From contig JACQUF010000306.1 of the NCBI GenBank assembly GCA_016210435.1, positions 1 through 12,787 on the forward strand: a stretch of DNA of 12,787 nt, read 5' to 3'. This DNA comes from Chloroflexota bacterium (GTDB lineage Bacteria > Chloroflexota > Dehalococcoidia > Lucifugimonadales > Lucifugimonadaceae). The translations under genes were made by a program, and so were the position numbers. Within the stretch, counting starts at the first letter, position 1, and each line of letters starts with the position of its first letter. Below, piece by piece: positions 5,375 through 12,787 of this stretch. The notes beneath the pieces were generated by a model. That model was given only the letters and a program-made list of their open reading frames with translations. It ran no database searches and was not told the DNA's origin.

Positions 5375-6094
5375 GTGACCAGCACCCCTCAGCCGTTTGA
5401 CGAGCACCTTCGGCGCATCCTTACTGGAGTAATCCTTCTGGGTGGATCGTCGAAGCGCATGGGCGGCCGCTCGAAGTCGCTCCTGATGGTGGGCAACAAG
5501 CTCCTCCTGGCACGTGTGGCTGATGCCCTGCGTCCGGTCTGTGCGGAATTGATCGGTGTCGTCCGCCCGGGCCAGGAAGACTCGATCCGCGATACCGCGC
5601 TCGCGCTGCGCATGCATGTAGTCGAAGACGAGGAGCGAGATGCGGGCCCTCTGGCGGGGATCTGTGCCGGGCTGAGCGCGACGGCGACACCGCTGTGCTT
5701 CGTAACTGGCGGCGATCATCCGTTCCTTTCCCGGGCCTTGATCAAGGCGATGGTCGATCGCGCGTTCGTGAGGGCCGAGCCCATCGCGGTCGTGCCCCGG
5801 TTCCGCGGACGATTGCAACCCCTGCACGCGGTCTACCCGACACGGAAGTGGTTGGAAGCCAGTCGCACGGCGATGGCCGGCGGTGAACGGTCACCCAGCA
5901 GATTGATAGACCGGTGTCTCGCGTCAGGATCACCGCAGATTCACGTCATGGAAGAATCCGAGACCGCGGCCCATGATCCGGGTCTGCGCAGTCTTGTCGA
6001 TGTGGATACGCCTGCGCAATTGGAGCGGGCGAGAGCGATGGAAAGCTGGGTCACGAGCGTCCGGCGGGGATTGCGGCCGCCCGGCGGCGTCTAG
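5375..6094 (+). CDS. mobA: Molybdenum cofactor guanylyltransferase MobA
   Basis: This 239-residue nucleotidyltransferase transfers GMP from GTP to molybdopterin, giving the MGD cofactor used by DMSO-reductase-family enzymes. Visible motifs are the nucleotide loop LLGGSSKRMGGRSKSLL (21-37), DAGPLAGICAGL (89-100), the metal-binding Asp114 in VTGGDHPFL, QPLHAVY (148-154) and the C-terminal VDVDTPAQLE (208-217). The first codon is GTG, with only a weak ribosome site. The nine residues before the conserved core suggest that this start, or one slightly later, is right. It diverges from the RraA-like gene and converges on the ABC permease gene. A MocA-like cytidylyltransferase is a less likely alternative. 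The sulfite-oxidase-type enzyme at 677 would not need MGD, so MobA must serve other enzymes outside the window. Confidence 0.88.
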   Translation: MTSTPQPFDEHLRRILTGVILLGGSSKRMGGRSKSLLMVGNKLLLARVADALRPVCAELIGVVRPGQEDSIRDTALALRMHVVEDEERDAGPLAGICAGLSATATPLCFVTGGDHPFLSRALIKAMVDRAFVRAEPIAVVPRFRGRLQPLHAVYPTRKWLEASRTAMAGGERSPSRLIDRCLASGSPQIHVMEESETAAHDPGLRSLVDVDTPAQLERARAMESWVTSVRRGLRPPGGV

Positions 6095-6115
6095 GCGGCC
6101 GAGCTTCGCCGTGAA

Positions 6116-6135
6116 CCCTTCGACGGTGCTCAAGG
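6116..6135. repeat. Dispersed palindrome-like repeat (copy 1)
   Basis: CCCTTCGACGGTGCTCAAGG, with CCTT and AAGG ends, lies between the convergent mobA and permease genes. It shares CCTTCGACG and GCTCAAG words with the sequence at 10414-10436 read on the opposite strand. Elements of this type are frequent, short, intergenic repeats in proteobacterial genomes. Assignment to one family needs a genome-wide count. Confidence 0.45.
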
Positions 6136-6143
6136 CGGCGCCT

Positions 6144-6171
6144 CGTAGGGCCCTCGACCTTTCTCCCTACG
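6144..6171. terminator. Inverted repeat between convergent genes, possible terminator
   Basis: CGTAGGG (6144-6150) and CCCTACG (6165-6171) form a perfect 7-bp inverted repeat with a 14-base loop. It is placed between the stop codons of mobA (plus) and the ABC permease (minus), where a bidirectional terminator would be expected. No T-run follows on either strand, so an intrinsic terminator is not certain. Confidence 0.3.
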
Positions 6172-6205
6172 TCCCGGTGGCTCGGCCAGGATGCGGCCGG
6201 TACAG

Positions 6206-9200
6206 CTATTCGTACCGCAGGGCCTCGGCAGCGTAGATGCGCGACGCCTGCCAGGCAGGCCACAGGGTGGCGATGATCGAAAATCCCCAGGCGATCGAAA
6301 CGATCGCGGCCACGTTGCCCCATGGCACCGTAAACCTCAACCCCTCGATCTGGTTCTTGAGCTCGTTCACGATGTTCCAGGAGATCAGGCTTCCGAGGCC
6401 GATTCCCAGCAGGATCCCGAGCAGTGATACCACCGATGATTCCATCAGAAAACCCAGGGCGATCATGCCCGGCTTGAATCCGATGGCCTTCATCATTCCA
6501 ATTGCCTGCCGGCGTTCCACGACCGCCCGGAATGACAGCACTCCCAATGCGGCGACTCCCACGACGAGACCCAGGCCCATGAACGACTGGAACAACTGGT
6601 TCAACGAATTGTTCACGCTCAGCAGTTCACGCAGCTCCCGTTCGTTCACGTTCGCTTCGATTCCATGTTCCACGAGCCCGGTCTCGAGCCGGTCGGCCAC
6701 ATCCACCGGATTGAGGCCCTGCCTGAGCCTGAAGTGGTAGTTCGTGATCGGAATCGGCTTTGCCGAGAGGGGGCCCAGGATCTCAGTCCCGGTTGTCAGC
6801 GTAGGGAAATCGCCGAGCAGGTCGGCAAGCTGATCTGTCACCGCTATCACAGTGCGGGTCATGGGAGGACGTGCTCCGGCCGGGTCGCGAAGCTCGACGA
6901 CAAAGGCGCTCATGACTTCCGGGGCTTCCCGCAGCAGTTGTGAAGACTGATAGCGCGTTCCGTGGATCTCAATTTGCTGTTCGAATCTGGCCGGTAGAGC
7001 GGATGAACTCAACACGGCCAGATCTGGATCACTGCGAAGCGCATCCCAGATCTCGCGGGGCGTTCGACCGTACGAAGGATCGTAGTGGGCGAGTTCGAGC
7101 CGGTTCGTCTCCAGAAAGACTTCGTCGACCGCTCGAACACTGATTGGCTGCCATAGCTGTACCTTTGCGGCGGGCTCGCGGGCGCGTGCCGGGATATATG
7201 TCGATCCCGCGATGGCCAGAAAGTCGTCGCCGCTCACGCCGGGAACGCCGCTCAACGCCGCATTGATGTCAGGAACAGCGAGATCGACCGGCACGCTTGC
7301 GGTGATCTCATAGCCGCCGGTCACCCGGTGCGGGCGCTCGAATGCGATCTGGCTCGTGTTGGTGAGAATGGCAATGACCATCAGGGTGAAGATGATCAAG
7401 GCGAACATGGCGAGCGTGAGACCGGTGCGAAACCTGGCAGCCATGGGATAGGCGATCGCAGTCCTCAATACCGGCGTCATGCGGCCGATCCGCCCCAGTG
7501 TGCGGTTCGCGGCCCACACAAAGAGGCTCGTGTTGTACATCACGACCCAAACCGCGGCCGAAACCATCGTGACTCCGGCCAGGACGAACATTTCGGTCCC
7601 GCCTTCCAGCTCGCCGAATATCTCGAACAGCCACTGAAACGGCATCGACCAGAACAGAATGAGCAGCAGCCCTGCCGCGGTAAAAGCAATCCGCCCGCGT
7701 TTCGGGTAGCCGACGTTCAGCCGTTCGAGGACCCACCGTAGCGTCAAACCGGCGCCGATGATCGTGAGTGACACGCCCGCACGGACGCCGAACGCCTGCG
7801 CGGAGGCTGTCCCCTGTACGGTCATGTAGGCGCCGAGGATGATCAACGGCCAACCCTGTCGGAAGAATGGGTAAATCACCCCCCAGAACGCCGACACGAC
7901 CGTCCCTGCCCAGCGAAGCGGCCTCCCTTTCCTCACAGGCGTCGGCTCACCGCCCGATGGCGTCGGCCTCGGCGCCGATCGGCGGAAGATCCGTACCGCA
8001 GGTTCGCCCGCCGCTGCCACGAGCCGGCTAAAACGCCCCCCGAATGCGGGCGCTGATGCATGCGACGTCTCGTCTTCCAGCCCGCGAATCGCCGAGACAA
8101 CGTTGACCCTGCTCACGCGGTAGGCGGAAACGGCGACCGTCGCAAGCGTCAGCACGAGACCCAGGCAGAAGGCGACGGCGGCACTGCGTGGCTCGAAGTG
8201 CCGGACCACTCTGAAGCCGATCTGGTCGCTCTGCGGGATGAACGAGACGAGCAGCTGGCTGGCCAGCAACCCGATTACGGTCCCGAGTGCAGCCGCACCG
8301 ACCGCGTAGACGACTCCCTCGAACACGAATACCTGGACAAGCTGCCGCCTCCTTGCGCCGACGGCCCGCGTGATCCCCATCTCTGTGCGCCGGGCGGCGG
8401 CAAGCAACACGAAGATCAGGAAAATCAGCAGCATTCCCACGATGATCGAGAACGAGCCGAAAACCAGGAACAGGCGCGTAACGCCGTCGCTCACCCGCTC
8501 GGCGTCTTGGAGGGCGTTTGACTTGATGTCGTCGACACTAAGCAGCCTGAGCTGGGCAGCGAGCGCGGAGAACTCGACCGCTTCCGCGGCGCGCCCGTCG
8601 CGTTCCAGAGCCAGGCCAACAAGGCCTGCTATCTCGGTGTCCGAAAGCAGCGACTTGAATTCGTCCGATGGTCTCGGCGCCTCGAGCGTTTCCGCAAGAC
8701 GCAGGAACCGGGACTGCAATCTGCCCGGCGGCTCCGACTCCGCTGCCGCGCGGACCATCGCCCGGTTGCGAGGCGTGCCTAGTACGCTGTGCAACCGCTC
8801 CGCGGCCACGGGGTCCGCCAGGAGGAGCCGAAGGGTGCTCGTCACCTCTTCGGAATGCTGGTTGCCTGCGAACGCATCTCCAGCGTTGGAAATGTCGATC
8901 CGGTTGACCTGGTCCGTCCTGGCAAACATTCCCTGTCCATCTGCGAGCGACATCAGGACTCGCGGCGACGAACCGGCAAGGTTCCCGTTTCGGACCACGG
9001 CGCGGACTGAAATTTCATGGCGCCCGGTCGGCGTAACAAGGATGAGTCTGGCGCCGGGACCAGCATCGAGTTCTTCTTGCGCGTCCTCGTTCAACAGGAC
9101 CTCACCCCGCCCGAGGTCTGAGATCGAGACCGCCTTGCCGTCCGACGTCCGAGTGTTGCCGAATCCGGCCGTACGGTCGGGATCGATCGCGGCGATGGCT

Positions 9201-9652
9201 GTGCGAGGAATAGTGCGGATAGCCGCCGGGTTGATTACGGGCGAAACTTCACGGATCTGCGGGAGGACGCCGTCAACGAGCGGGTTATCCCGCAGCGCCG
9301 ACTCGATCTCTCTTGCCCGATCGACCGGGAAGTAATCTGAGGCGAAGAGTCGTGACTCCCGTGATCGGACCCATTCGTCGGAGTGCCCGAGGGTCTCTAT
9401 CCCCGACCGCCGGATCGAGTAGTTGACGGTGTCCCCGACGCCGAGCGACGCCGCGATGATGGTTGCGCTCAGCATCAGGCCGAAGACGATCAGGACCGAT
9501 TGCGTCCGCCGTCTCGGAATATTGCGGACGCCGATCTTGACCAGGATCGGATGGCGCCACGCCAGGACCAGAACGCCGAGAGCGAGCAGGGCAAGCGCGG
9601 CTGCCAGTCCCACCGCGAGCCCGCCCATGGGAAGTCCGAACAGCGTCTGCAT
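6206..9652 (-). CDS. ABC transporter permease with two FtsX-like halves (1148 aa)
   Basis: This is a large inner-membrane permease of the MacB/FtsX superfamily. Transmembrane segments lie at about residues 10-32 and 52-72, then a periplasmic domain of some 320 residues (about 75-390). The first FtsX core follows (395-512), with the cytoplasmic loop RRTEMGITRAVGARRRQLVQ. A central hydrophobic block spans about 585-765, then a second periplasmic domain (about 775-1015) and a second FtsX core (1020-1132), with RRQAIGMMKAIGFKPGM. It is a duplicated two-in-one permease. The ATG at 9652 lacks a strong ribosome site, but a hydrophobic N-terminus supports it. Its partner ATPase gene ends 42 bases upstream, so the two should form one exporter. 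Relatives move lipoproteins, peptides, antibiotics or lipids, or mechanically activate periplasmic enzymes. The substrate is unknown, and no HlyD-type adaptor gene is visible. Confidence 0.9.
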   Translation of the reverse strand: MQTLFGLPMGGLAVGLAAALALLALGVLVLAWRHPILVKIGVRNIPRRRTQSVLIVFGLMLSATIIAASLGVGDTVNYSIRRSGIETLGHSDEWVRSRESRLFASDYFPVDRAREIESALRDNPLVDGVLPQIREVSPVINPAAIRTIPRTAIAAIDPDRTAGFGNTRTSDGKAVSISDLGRGEVLLNEDAQEELDAGPGARLILVTPTGRHEISVRAVVRNGNLAGSSPRVLMSLADGQGMFARTDQVNRIDISNAGDAFAGNQHSEEVTSTLRLLLADPVAAERLHSVLGTPRNRAMVRAAAESEPPGRLQSRFLRLAETLEAPRPSDEFKSLLSDTEIAGLVGLALERDGRAAEAVEFSALAAQLRLLSVDDIKSNALQDAERVSDGVTRLFLVFGSFSIIVGMLLIFLIFVLLAAARRTEMGITRAVGARRRQLVQVFVFEGVVYAVGAAALGTVIGLLASQLLVSFIPQSDQIGFRVVRHFEPRSAAVAFCLGLVLTLATVAVSAYRVSRVNVVSAIRGLEDETSHASAPAFGGRFSRLVAAAGEPAVRIFRRSAPRPTPSGGEPTPVRKGRPLRWAGTVVSAFWGVIYPFFRQGWPLIILGAYMTVQGTASAQAFGVRAGVSLTIIGAGLTLRWVLERLNVGYPKRGRIAFTAAGLLLILFWSMPFQWLFEIFGELEGGTEMFVLAGVTMVSAAVWVVMYNTSLFVWAANRTLGRIGRMTPVLRTAIAYPMAARFRTGLTLAMFALIIFTLMVIAILTNTSQIAFERPHRVTGGYEITASVPVDLAVPDINAALSGVPGVSGDDFLAIAGSTYIPARAREPAAKVQLWQPISVRAVDEVFLETNRLELAHYDPSYGRTPREIWDALRSDPDLAVLSSSALPARFEQQIEIHGTRYQSSQLLREAPEVMSAFVVELRDPAGARPPMTRTVIAVTDQLADLLGDFPTLTTGTEILGPLSAKPIPITNYHFRLRQGLNPVDVADRLETGLVEHGIEANVNERELRELLSVNNSLNQLFQSFMGLGLVVGVAALGVLSFRAVVERRQAIGMMKAIGFKPGMIALGFLMESSVVSLLGILLGIGLGSLISWNIVNELKNQIEGLRFTVPWGNVAAIVSIAWGFSIIATLWPAWQASRIYAAEALRYE

Positions 9653-9694
9653 CGCTAGCGTCGCGCCCGAGGCTTCAGCGGTCGGCCGTCAGGT

Positions 9695-10381
9695 TCAAGA
9701 GCCGTGGTCCTCGATAACGCCGTCCCGCATTCGCACAATCCGGTGCGCTCGGACGCCCACGGAGTCAGAATGCGTGACGATCACAAAGGTCTGCCTCTTC
9801 TGCTTGTTGAGCTCGCACATGAGGTCCATCACGTCGCGCTCGTTTTCGCTGTCCAGGTTCCCGGTCGGCTCGTCGGCCCACACGATGGCAGGGTCGTTAG
9901 CGAGCGCTCGGGCGATGGCAACACGCTGCCGCTGGCCGACCGAGAGCTCTCCGGGGAGGTGGTTTTCGCGGTCGGCTAGGCCAACCGTTGCGACTCGATC
10001 CCGGCTGATCCTGCGCGCCCTGCCGGGGTTGACGCCCGCCAGGAGCAGCGGCAACTCGACGTTCTCGACCGCGCTCAACACCGGAAGCAGGTTGAAGGTC
10101 TGGAAAACGAATCCCATGTGCCTTGCCCGGTATTCGCTCAGTTCATCGTCCGAAAGCGCCGCGAGCGATTGCCCTGCGATCGTGATCTCGCCACTGTCGA
10201 CCGAATCCAGACCCGAGAGGCAGTTGAGAAGGGTCGTCTTTCCGCATCCCGATGGCCCCATGACGGCTACCATCTCACCGCGCTTTACGTCGAAGCCGAC
10301 GTCCTTCAGGGCATGTACGGGCGCGCTGGCGGAGCGATAGACCTTGTTTACGCCCCTGGCATGAATAATGAATTCGTCCAA
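9695..10381 (-). CDS. ABC transporter ATP-binding protein (LolD/MacB type)
   Basis: This 228-residue ATPase drives the adjacent FtsX-type permease. It has Walker A GPSGCGKTT (42-50), the Q-loop Gln94, the signature LSVGQ (146-150), Walker B AIVWADE with catalytic Glu171, D-loop NLDS (175-178) and the switch His204. The spacing between Walker A and the signature, and the sequence NLLPVLSAVENVELPLLLAG, are typical of the MacB/LolD/FtsE branch. LSVGQ in place of LSGGQ is usual in this branch and is not a defect. The start is TTG (positions 10379-10381 on the minus strand); no ATG or GTG fits in frame before the conserved FIIHARGVNKVYRS. The upstream ribosome site is weak (GGGACAGG), so the exact start is uncertain. 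It lies 166 bases downstream of cobQ, apparently with its own promoter or read-through. Confidence 0.92.
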   Translation of the reverse strand: MDEFIIHARGVNKVYRSASAPVHALKDVGFDVKRGEMVAVMGPSGCGKTTLLNCLSGLDSVDSGEITIAGQSLAALSDDELSEYRARHMGFVFQTFNLLPVLSAVENVELPLLLAGVNPGRARRISRDRVATVGLADRENHLPGELSVGQRQRVAIARALANDPAIVWADEPTGNLDSENERDVMDLMCELNKQKRQTFVIVTHSDSVGVRAHRIVRMRDGVIEDHGS

Positions 10382-10403
10382 AACCTGTCCCGCCGGCTCC
10401 CTC

Positions 10404-10460
10404 CTCCGGAAGACCTTGTCTTGAGCTCGTCGAAGGAAGGGAGGTGGAGGGTGGAGGAAG
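10404..10460. repeat. Palindromic repeat-like element upstream of the ABC ATPase gene (copy 2)
   Basis: The core (10414-10436) starts CCTTGTCTTGAGCTC and ends GTCGAAGG. Read on the minus strand it begins CCTTCGACGAGCTCAAG, a widespread intergenic repeat motif in proteobacteria and similar to the copy at 6116-6135. It is flanked by purine/pyrimidine-rich arms (CCCTCCTCC on the left, GGGAGGTGGAGGGTGGAGG on the right) that could pair across the core. It is placed in the 166-base gap between cobQ and the ABC genes and may be co-transcribed or act as a transcript-end element. Confidence 0.45.
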
Positions 10461-10547
10461 GTTGACTCCGCCGCCCCCGGTTGTGAAGATCGATGCTTCT
10501 GAGGATTCTAACGACACTTCTCATCTTGCGGCGGTACCACCAGGCAA

Positions 10548-12101
10548 CTAGCGGCGCGGCGCCAGGCCGATGGTACGGTACACGAGGTCCATGTCGAGAT
10601 TCGCGCGGACGCGCGACGCCAGCCGATCGTACCGCTGCTCTTTAGATATCACCTGAGATATCGCGTCCGGGCTTGCTGACTCATGCCCCGGCAGTGCGAC
10701 TCCCTTTCGCGCGGCGAGGAAACTCAGGACCGACCGCCTCAGCGCCTCGTTTTCGAAGATGCCGTGAATGTAAGTCCCTGCGACCGTCCCGTCCTCGCTG
10801 ATGCAGCCGTCCTCGAGCCGGACCGGCTGCCCTGACCGCTCTTCCAGCAGGAATGCCGGCCGGCCGCCAGACCGCTCCGTTTTTCCCATGTGTATCTCAT
10901 AGCCGGTAACCGTGGACCCCGTAACCGCACTGAAAATGCCGTTCTCCGCGAGTACCCGGCCCTTGACGCGATGTGTCGATTTCAACCGCTCGAATACGGT
11001 CACCACCGGCAACAGTCCGAGCCCTTCCACGCTCGACGTTTCGCTCTCGATAGACTCGGGATCGAGGATCTTCGTTCCAAGCATCTGGTACCCGCCGCAG
11101 ATGCCAATCATCGGAGTCTGCCCCCTGGCCGCGTCGATGAGCTCGCTGGCAAGACCGCTGCGCCTCAGGAATTTCAGGCCGGCGACCGTGGATTTGGTCC
11201 CCGGCAGGACGATCAGGTCTGGTTCTTCAATCGAATCCCCATCTTCGACGTATCTGAGCCGCACACCTGGTTCCTGCTCCAACGAATCGAAATCATCGAA
11301 GTTCGCGATGTGCGGCAGGCCTACGACGGCGATATCCAGCAGATAGTCTTTCCTGCGCCAGAGTGCGCGGCGCCGATCGAGAGGCACCGAATCTTCCTCA
11401 GCGATGCCGATGTCATGCCAGTACGGGAGGACCCCGGCGATAGGAATGCCAGTGCGTTTCTGGAGCCAGTCAACGCCAGGTTTGAACAGCGATAGATCGC
11501 CCCGGAACTTGTTGATGACAATCCCTTTGACCAGTGAGGCTTCTTCGCGCGACAGCAGCGCGAGCGTGCCAACGATCGAGGCAAAAACCCCGCCGCGGTC
11601 GATGTCTGCAACGAGAAACACCGGCGATTGACAGCGCAAGGCGACACGCATGTTCACGATGTCCCGATCACGGAGATTCACCTCCGCGGGACTTCCGGCC
11701 CCTTCGATAACTACGATTTCATGTCTAGAACGGAGGCGGTCGAGCGCCTCTGTAACCACTTTCCACAGGCCTTCCGTCATCGCGTAGTAGGCCCGTGCCT
11801 CGAAAGGGCCGACCGGCCTGCCTCGCACCACGATCTGCGAGCGGTTATCTGCCTCAGGCTTCAACAGAACCGGGTTCATGTCGACGGTGGCTTCAGCCCC
11901 TGCTGCCTCTGCCTGCACGGCCTGCGCCCTGCCAATCTCAAACCCATCGGCAGTCGCATACGAATTGTTCGACATGTTCTGTGCCTTGAACGGCGCAATG
12001 TCGAACCCGTCCTGCCGGAATATCCGGCAGAGCGCCGCCACGAGAACGCTCTTGCCAACTGAAGAGGCCGTCCCCTGGACCATGAGCACGCGGGCAGTCA
12101 C
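10548..12101 (-). CDS. cobQ: Cobyric acid synthase CobQ
   Basis: This 517-residue enzyme amidates four side chains of the adenosylated cobyrinic a,c-diamide, using glutamine and ATP, to give cobyric acid in cobalamin synthesis. It is near the usual length of 480-520. The N-terminal ATPase domain carries GTASSVGKS (10-18), FKAQNMSNNSY (38-48) and VADIDRGGVFAS (164-175). The glutaminase domain begins near residue 255, with the nucleophile Cys335 in IGICGGYQMLG and His446 in GTYIHGIFE. The start is GTG, overlapping the upstream gene's stop by 4 bases (GTGA), with GGAGGAG 6 bases before it. The coupling to cbiA is what one expects of a cobalamin operon. No cobalamin riboswitch can be judged, because the operon start is outside the window. 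Confidence 0.96.
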   Translation of the reverse strand: MTARVLMVQGTASSVGKSVLVAALCRIFRQDGFDIAPFKAQNMSNNSYATADGFEIGRAQAVQAEAAGAEATVDMNPVLLKPEADNRSQIVVRGRPVGPFEARAYYAMTEGLWKVVTEALDRLRSRHEIVVIEGAGSPAEVNLRDRDIVNMRVALRCQSPVFLVADIDRGGVFASIVGTLALLSREEASLVKGIVINKFRGDLSLFKPGVDWLQKRTGIPIAGVLPYWHDIGIAEEDSVPLDRRRALWRRKDYLLDIAVVGLPHIANFDDFDSLEQEPGVRLRYVEDGDSIEEPDLIVLPGTKSTVAGLKFLRRSGLASELIDAARGQTPMIGICGGYQMLGTKILDPESIESETSSVEGLGLLPVVTVFERLKSTHRVKGRVLAENGIFSAVTGSTVTGYEIHMGKTERSGGRPAFLLEERSGQPVRLEDGCISEDGTVAGTYIHGIFENEALRRSVLSFLAARKGVALPGHESASPDAISQVISKEQRYDRLASRVRANLDMDLVYRTIGLAPRR

Positions 12102-12787
12102 CGGCAGCTCCTCCGGTATGCCGCACAGGTCTCGACGAAACGGCGTGCGATCCCGGTCGACGCCGCGAAGTGGAGGTGAAGGTAGGACGCCGTGACGGTA
12201 CCCGCAACGAAGCCGTCGAGACGGCCCGACTGCTCGACGAACTCATATACCGCCGCGTCCCGTGAAGCGGGCTGCTCCACCACAGAAAAGTGGAACTCGT
12301 GGCCGCGCACGACCTCGCCCGCCCTGGCCACCGGCGTGTCCCTGAGCAGTCGGGCGGTCCTGTATCCGAGGGTGAGGCGAGCGCCGATCATCGTGCTCCG
12401 CGCAGGGACGAGGCTCGTCATCGGGTGCTCACGTCCTTCCTCGTCAACGAGGGATTGGCCGAAGTACATCAGGCCCCCGCACTCCCCGTACATCGGCATG
12501 CCACGCGTCGCCGCATGGCGGAGTGACCGCCTGATCCCGACGTTGGCGGCCAGCGTTCCGGCGTGGAGCTCAGGGAAGCCGCCTCCGACGTACACGCCAT
12601 CCGCGCCGCTGGGGAGGGAAGGAGACTCCAGCGGGCTGAACGGTACGATGTCGGCACCCCACGCGGCCAGAAGGTCGAGCGAGTCGGGGTAGTAGAAGTT
12701 GAACGCCCTGTCCATCGCCACCGCGACGGTCGCCTGCTTCGGGATCGGCGACCTCGGGAAGAGGCAATGATCATCGGGGTCCCGGCC
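12098..12787 (-). CDS. cbiA: Cobyrinic/hydrogenobyrinic acid a,c-diamide synthase, 3' part (window-truncated)
   Basis: The frame is open to the window edge, so 229 residues of the C-terminal part are visible; the full enzyme is about 430-460 residues. This enzyme amidates the a and c acetate groups of the corrinoid with glutamine and ATP, just before CobQ in the pathway. The visible part spans the end of the ATPase domain (KQATVAVAMDRAFNFYYPDS) and the whole glutaminase domain. The nucleophile is Cys103 of the visible part, in MPMYGECGGLMYFGQS, and the partner histidine is in SYLHLHF near the end. Whether it is CbiA (early cobalt insertion) or CobB (late) cannot be told from this piece. It overlaps cobQ by 4 bases. 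There is a GTG at 12721, but homology clearly continues upstream of it. Confidence 0.92.
   Translation of the reverse strand, partial: GRDPDDHCLFPRSPIPKQATVAVAMDRAFNFYYPDSLDLLAAWGADIVPFSPLESPSLPSGADGVYVGGGFPELHAGTLAANVGIRRSLRHAATRGMPMYGECGGLMYFGQSLVDEEGREHPMTSLVPARSTMIGARLTLGYRTARLLRDTPVARAGEVVRGHEFHFSVVEQPASRDAAVYEFVEQSGRLDGFVAGTVTASYLHLHFAASTGIARRFVETCAAYRRSCR
12108..12114 (-). promoter_or_regulatory. Ribosome binding site of cobQ
   Basis: GGAGGAG on the minus strand lies 6 bases before the GTG codon and inside the end of cbiA. Its strength and spacing fix the start of cobQ at 12101 despite the non-ATG codon. Confidence 0.7.

Noticed and set aside
5255..5827. N-terminal 191-residue extension of the RraA-like reading frame
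   Set aside because: It overlaps most of mobA antisense, has no resemblance to RraA proteins, and the ATG at 5254 has a GAGG leader and begins at the family N-terminus.
8370..9335. 321-residue plus-strand ORF opposite the permease
   Set aside because: It is Ser/Arg-rich shadow coding of a clear FtsX permease.
9930..9946. LSVGQ signature in the ABC ATPase as a possible inactivating change
   Set aside because: This variant is common in the MacB-like branch, and all other motifs are intact.
9423..10340. 305-residue plus-strand ORF opposite the ABC ATPase
   Set aside because: It is a Ser/Arg/Thr-rich shadow of a gene with all ABC motifs.
1..12787. CRISPR array, prophage or insertion sequence
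   Set aside because: No regularly spaced direct repeats, integrase, transposase or phage structural motif was seen anywhere in the window.

Overview
This is a GC-rich (about 60 %, judged by eye) bacterial chromosomal window. Gene density, Shine-Dalgarno sites, overlapping start/stop codons, dispersed palindromic repeats of a kind common in Pseudomonadota, and an aerobic-type cobalamin/molybdenum gene content suggest a proteobacterium, perhaps a gammaproteobacterium. No rRNA or other taxonomic marker is present, so this is only an inference. I see no tRNA, CRISPR array, transposase or phage gene.

Left part (1-3008). A small single-span membrane protein (135-365) lies behind a short region with two adjacent inverted repeats (32-72). 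After 311 bases with no recognisable gene comes a fused membrane cytochrome-b-like/sulfite-oxidase-type molybdopterin protein (677-1723). It is followed by a fragment of a universal stress protein gene (1807-1950) that runs into the 3' end of a fluoride channel gene, crcB (minus strand). A dienelactone hydrolase gene (2340-3008) diverges from crcB with only 34 bp between them.

Middle part (3009-6094). A minus-strand cluster reads RraA/HMG-aldolase-like protein, PF04126 cyclophilin-fold protein (4-nt overlap), TenA/thiaminase II, then a stand-alone Lrp/AsnC RAM domain. The first three genes look like one operon. Their combination does not match a pathway I know and is the best candidate here for undescribed biology. 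MobA, a molybdenum cofactor guanylyltransferase, diverges from this operon. Its presence fits the molybdoenzyme earlier in the window only loosely, because sulfite-oxidase-family enzymes normally use the cofactor without the nucleotide.

Right part (6206-12787). All genes are on the minus strand. A cobalamin pair, cbiA/cobB (5' end beyond the window) and cobQ, is coupled by a GTGA overlap. It is followed by an ABC exporter pair: a LolD/MacB-type ATPase and an 1148-residue permease with two FtsX-like halves, with no periplasmic adaptor gene in view. Palindromic repeat-like sequences sit in three intergenic gaps (5273-5293, 6116-6135 and about 10404-10460).

Most of the window is conventional metabolic and transport content. 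Notable points are the stress-protein remnant, the TenA/RraA/cyclophilin cluster, the inverted-repeat promoter region at the left edge, and the fused cytochrome-molybdoenzyme with an internal Tat-like anchor.
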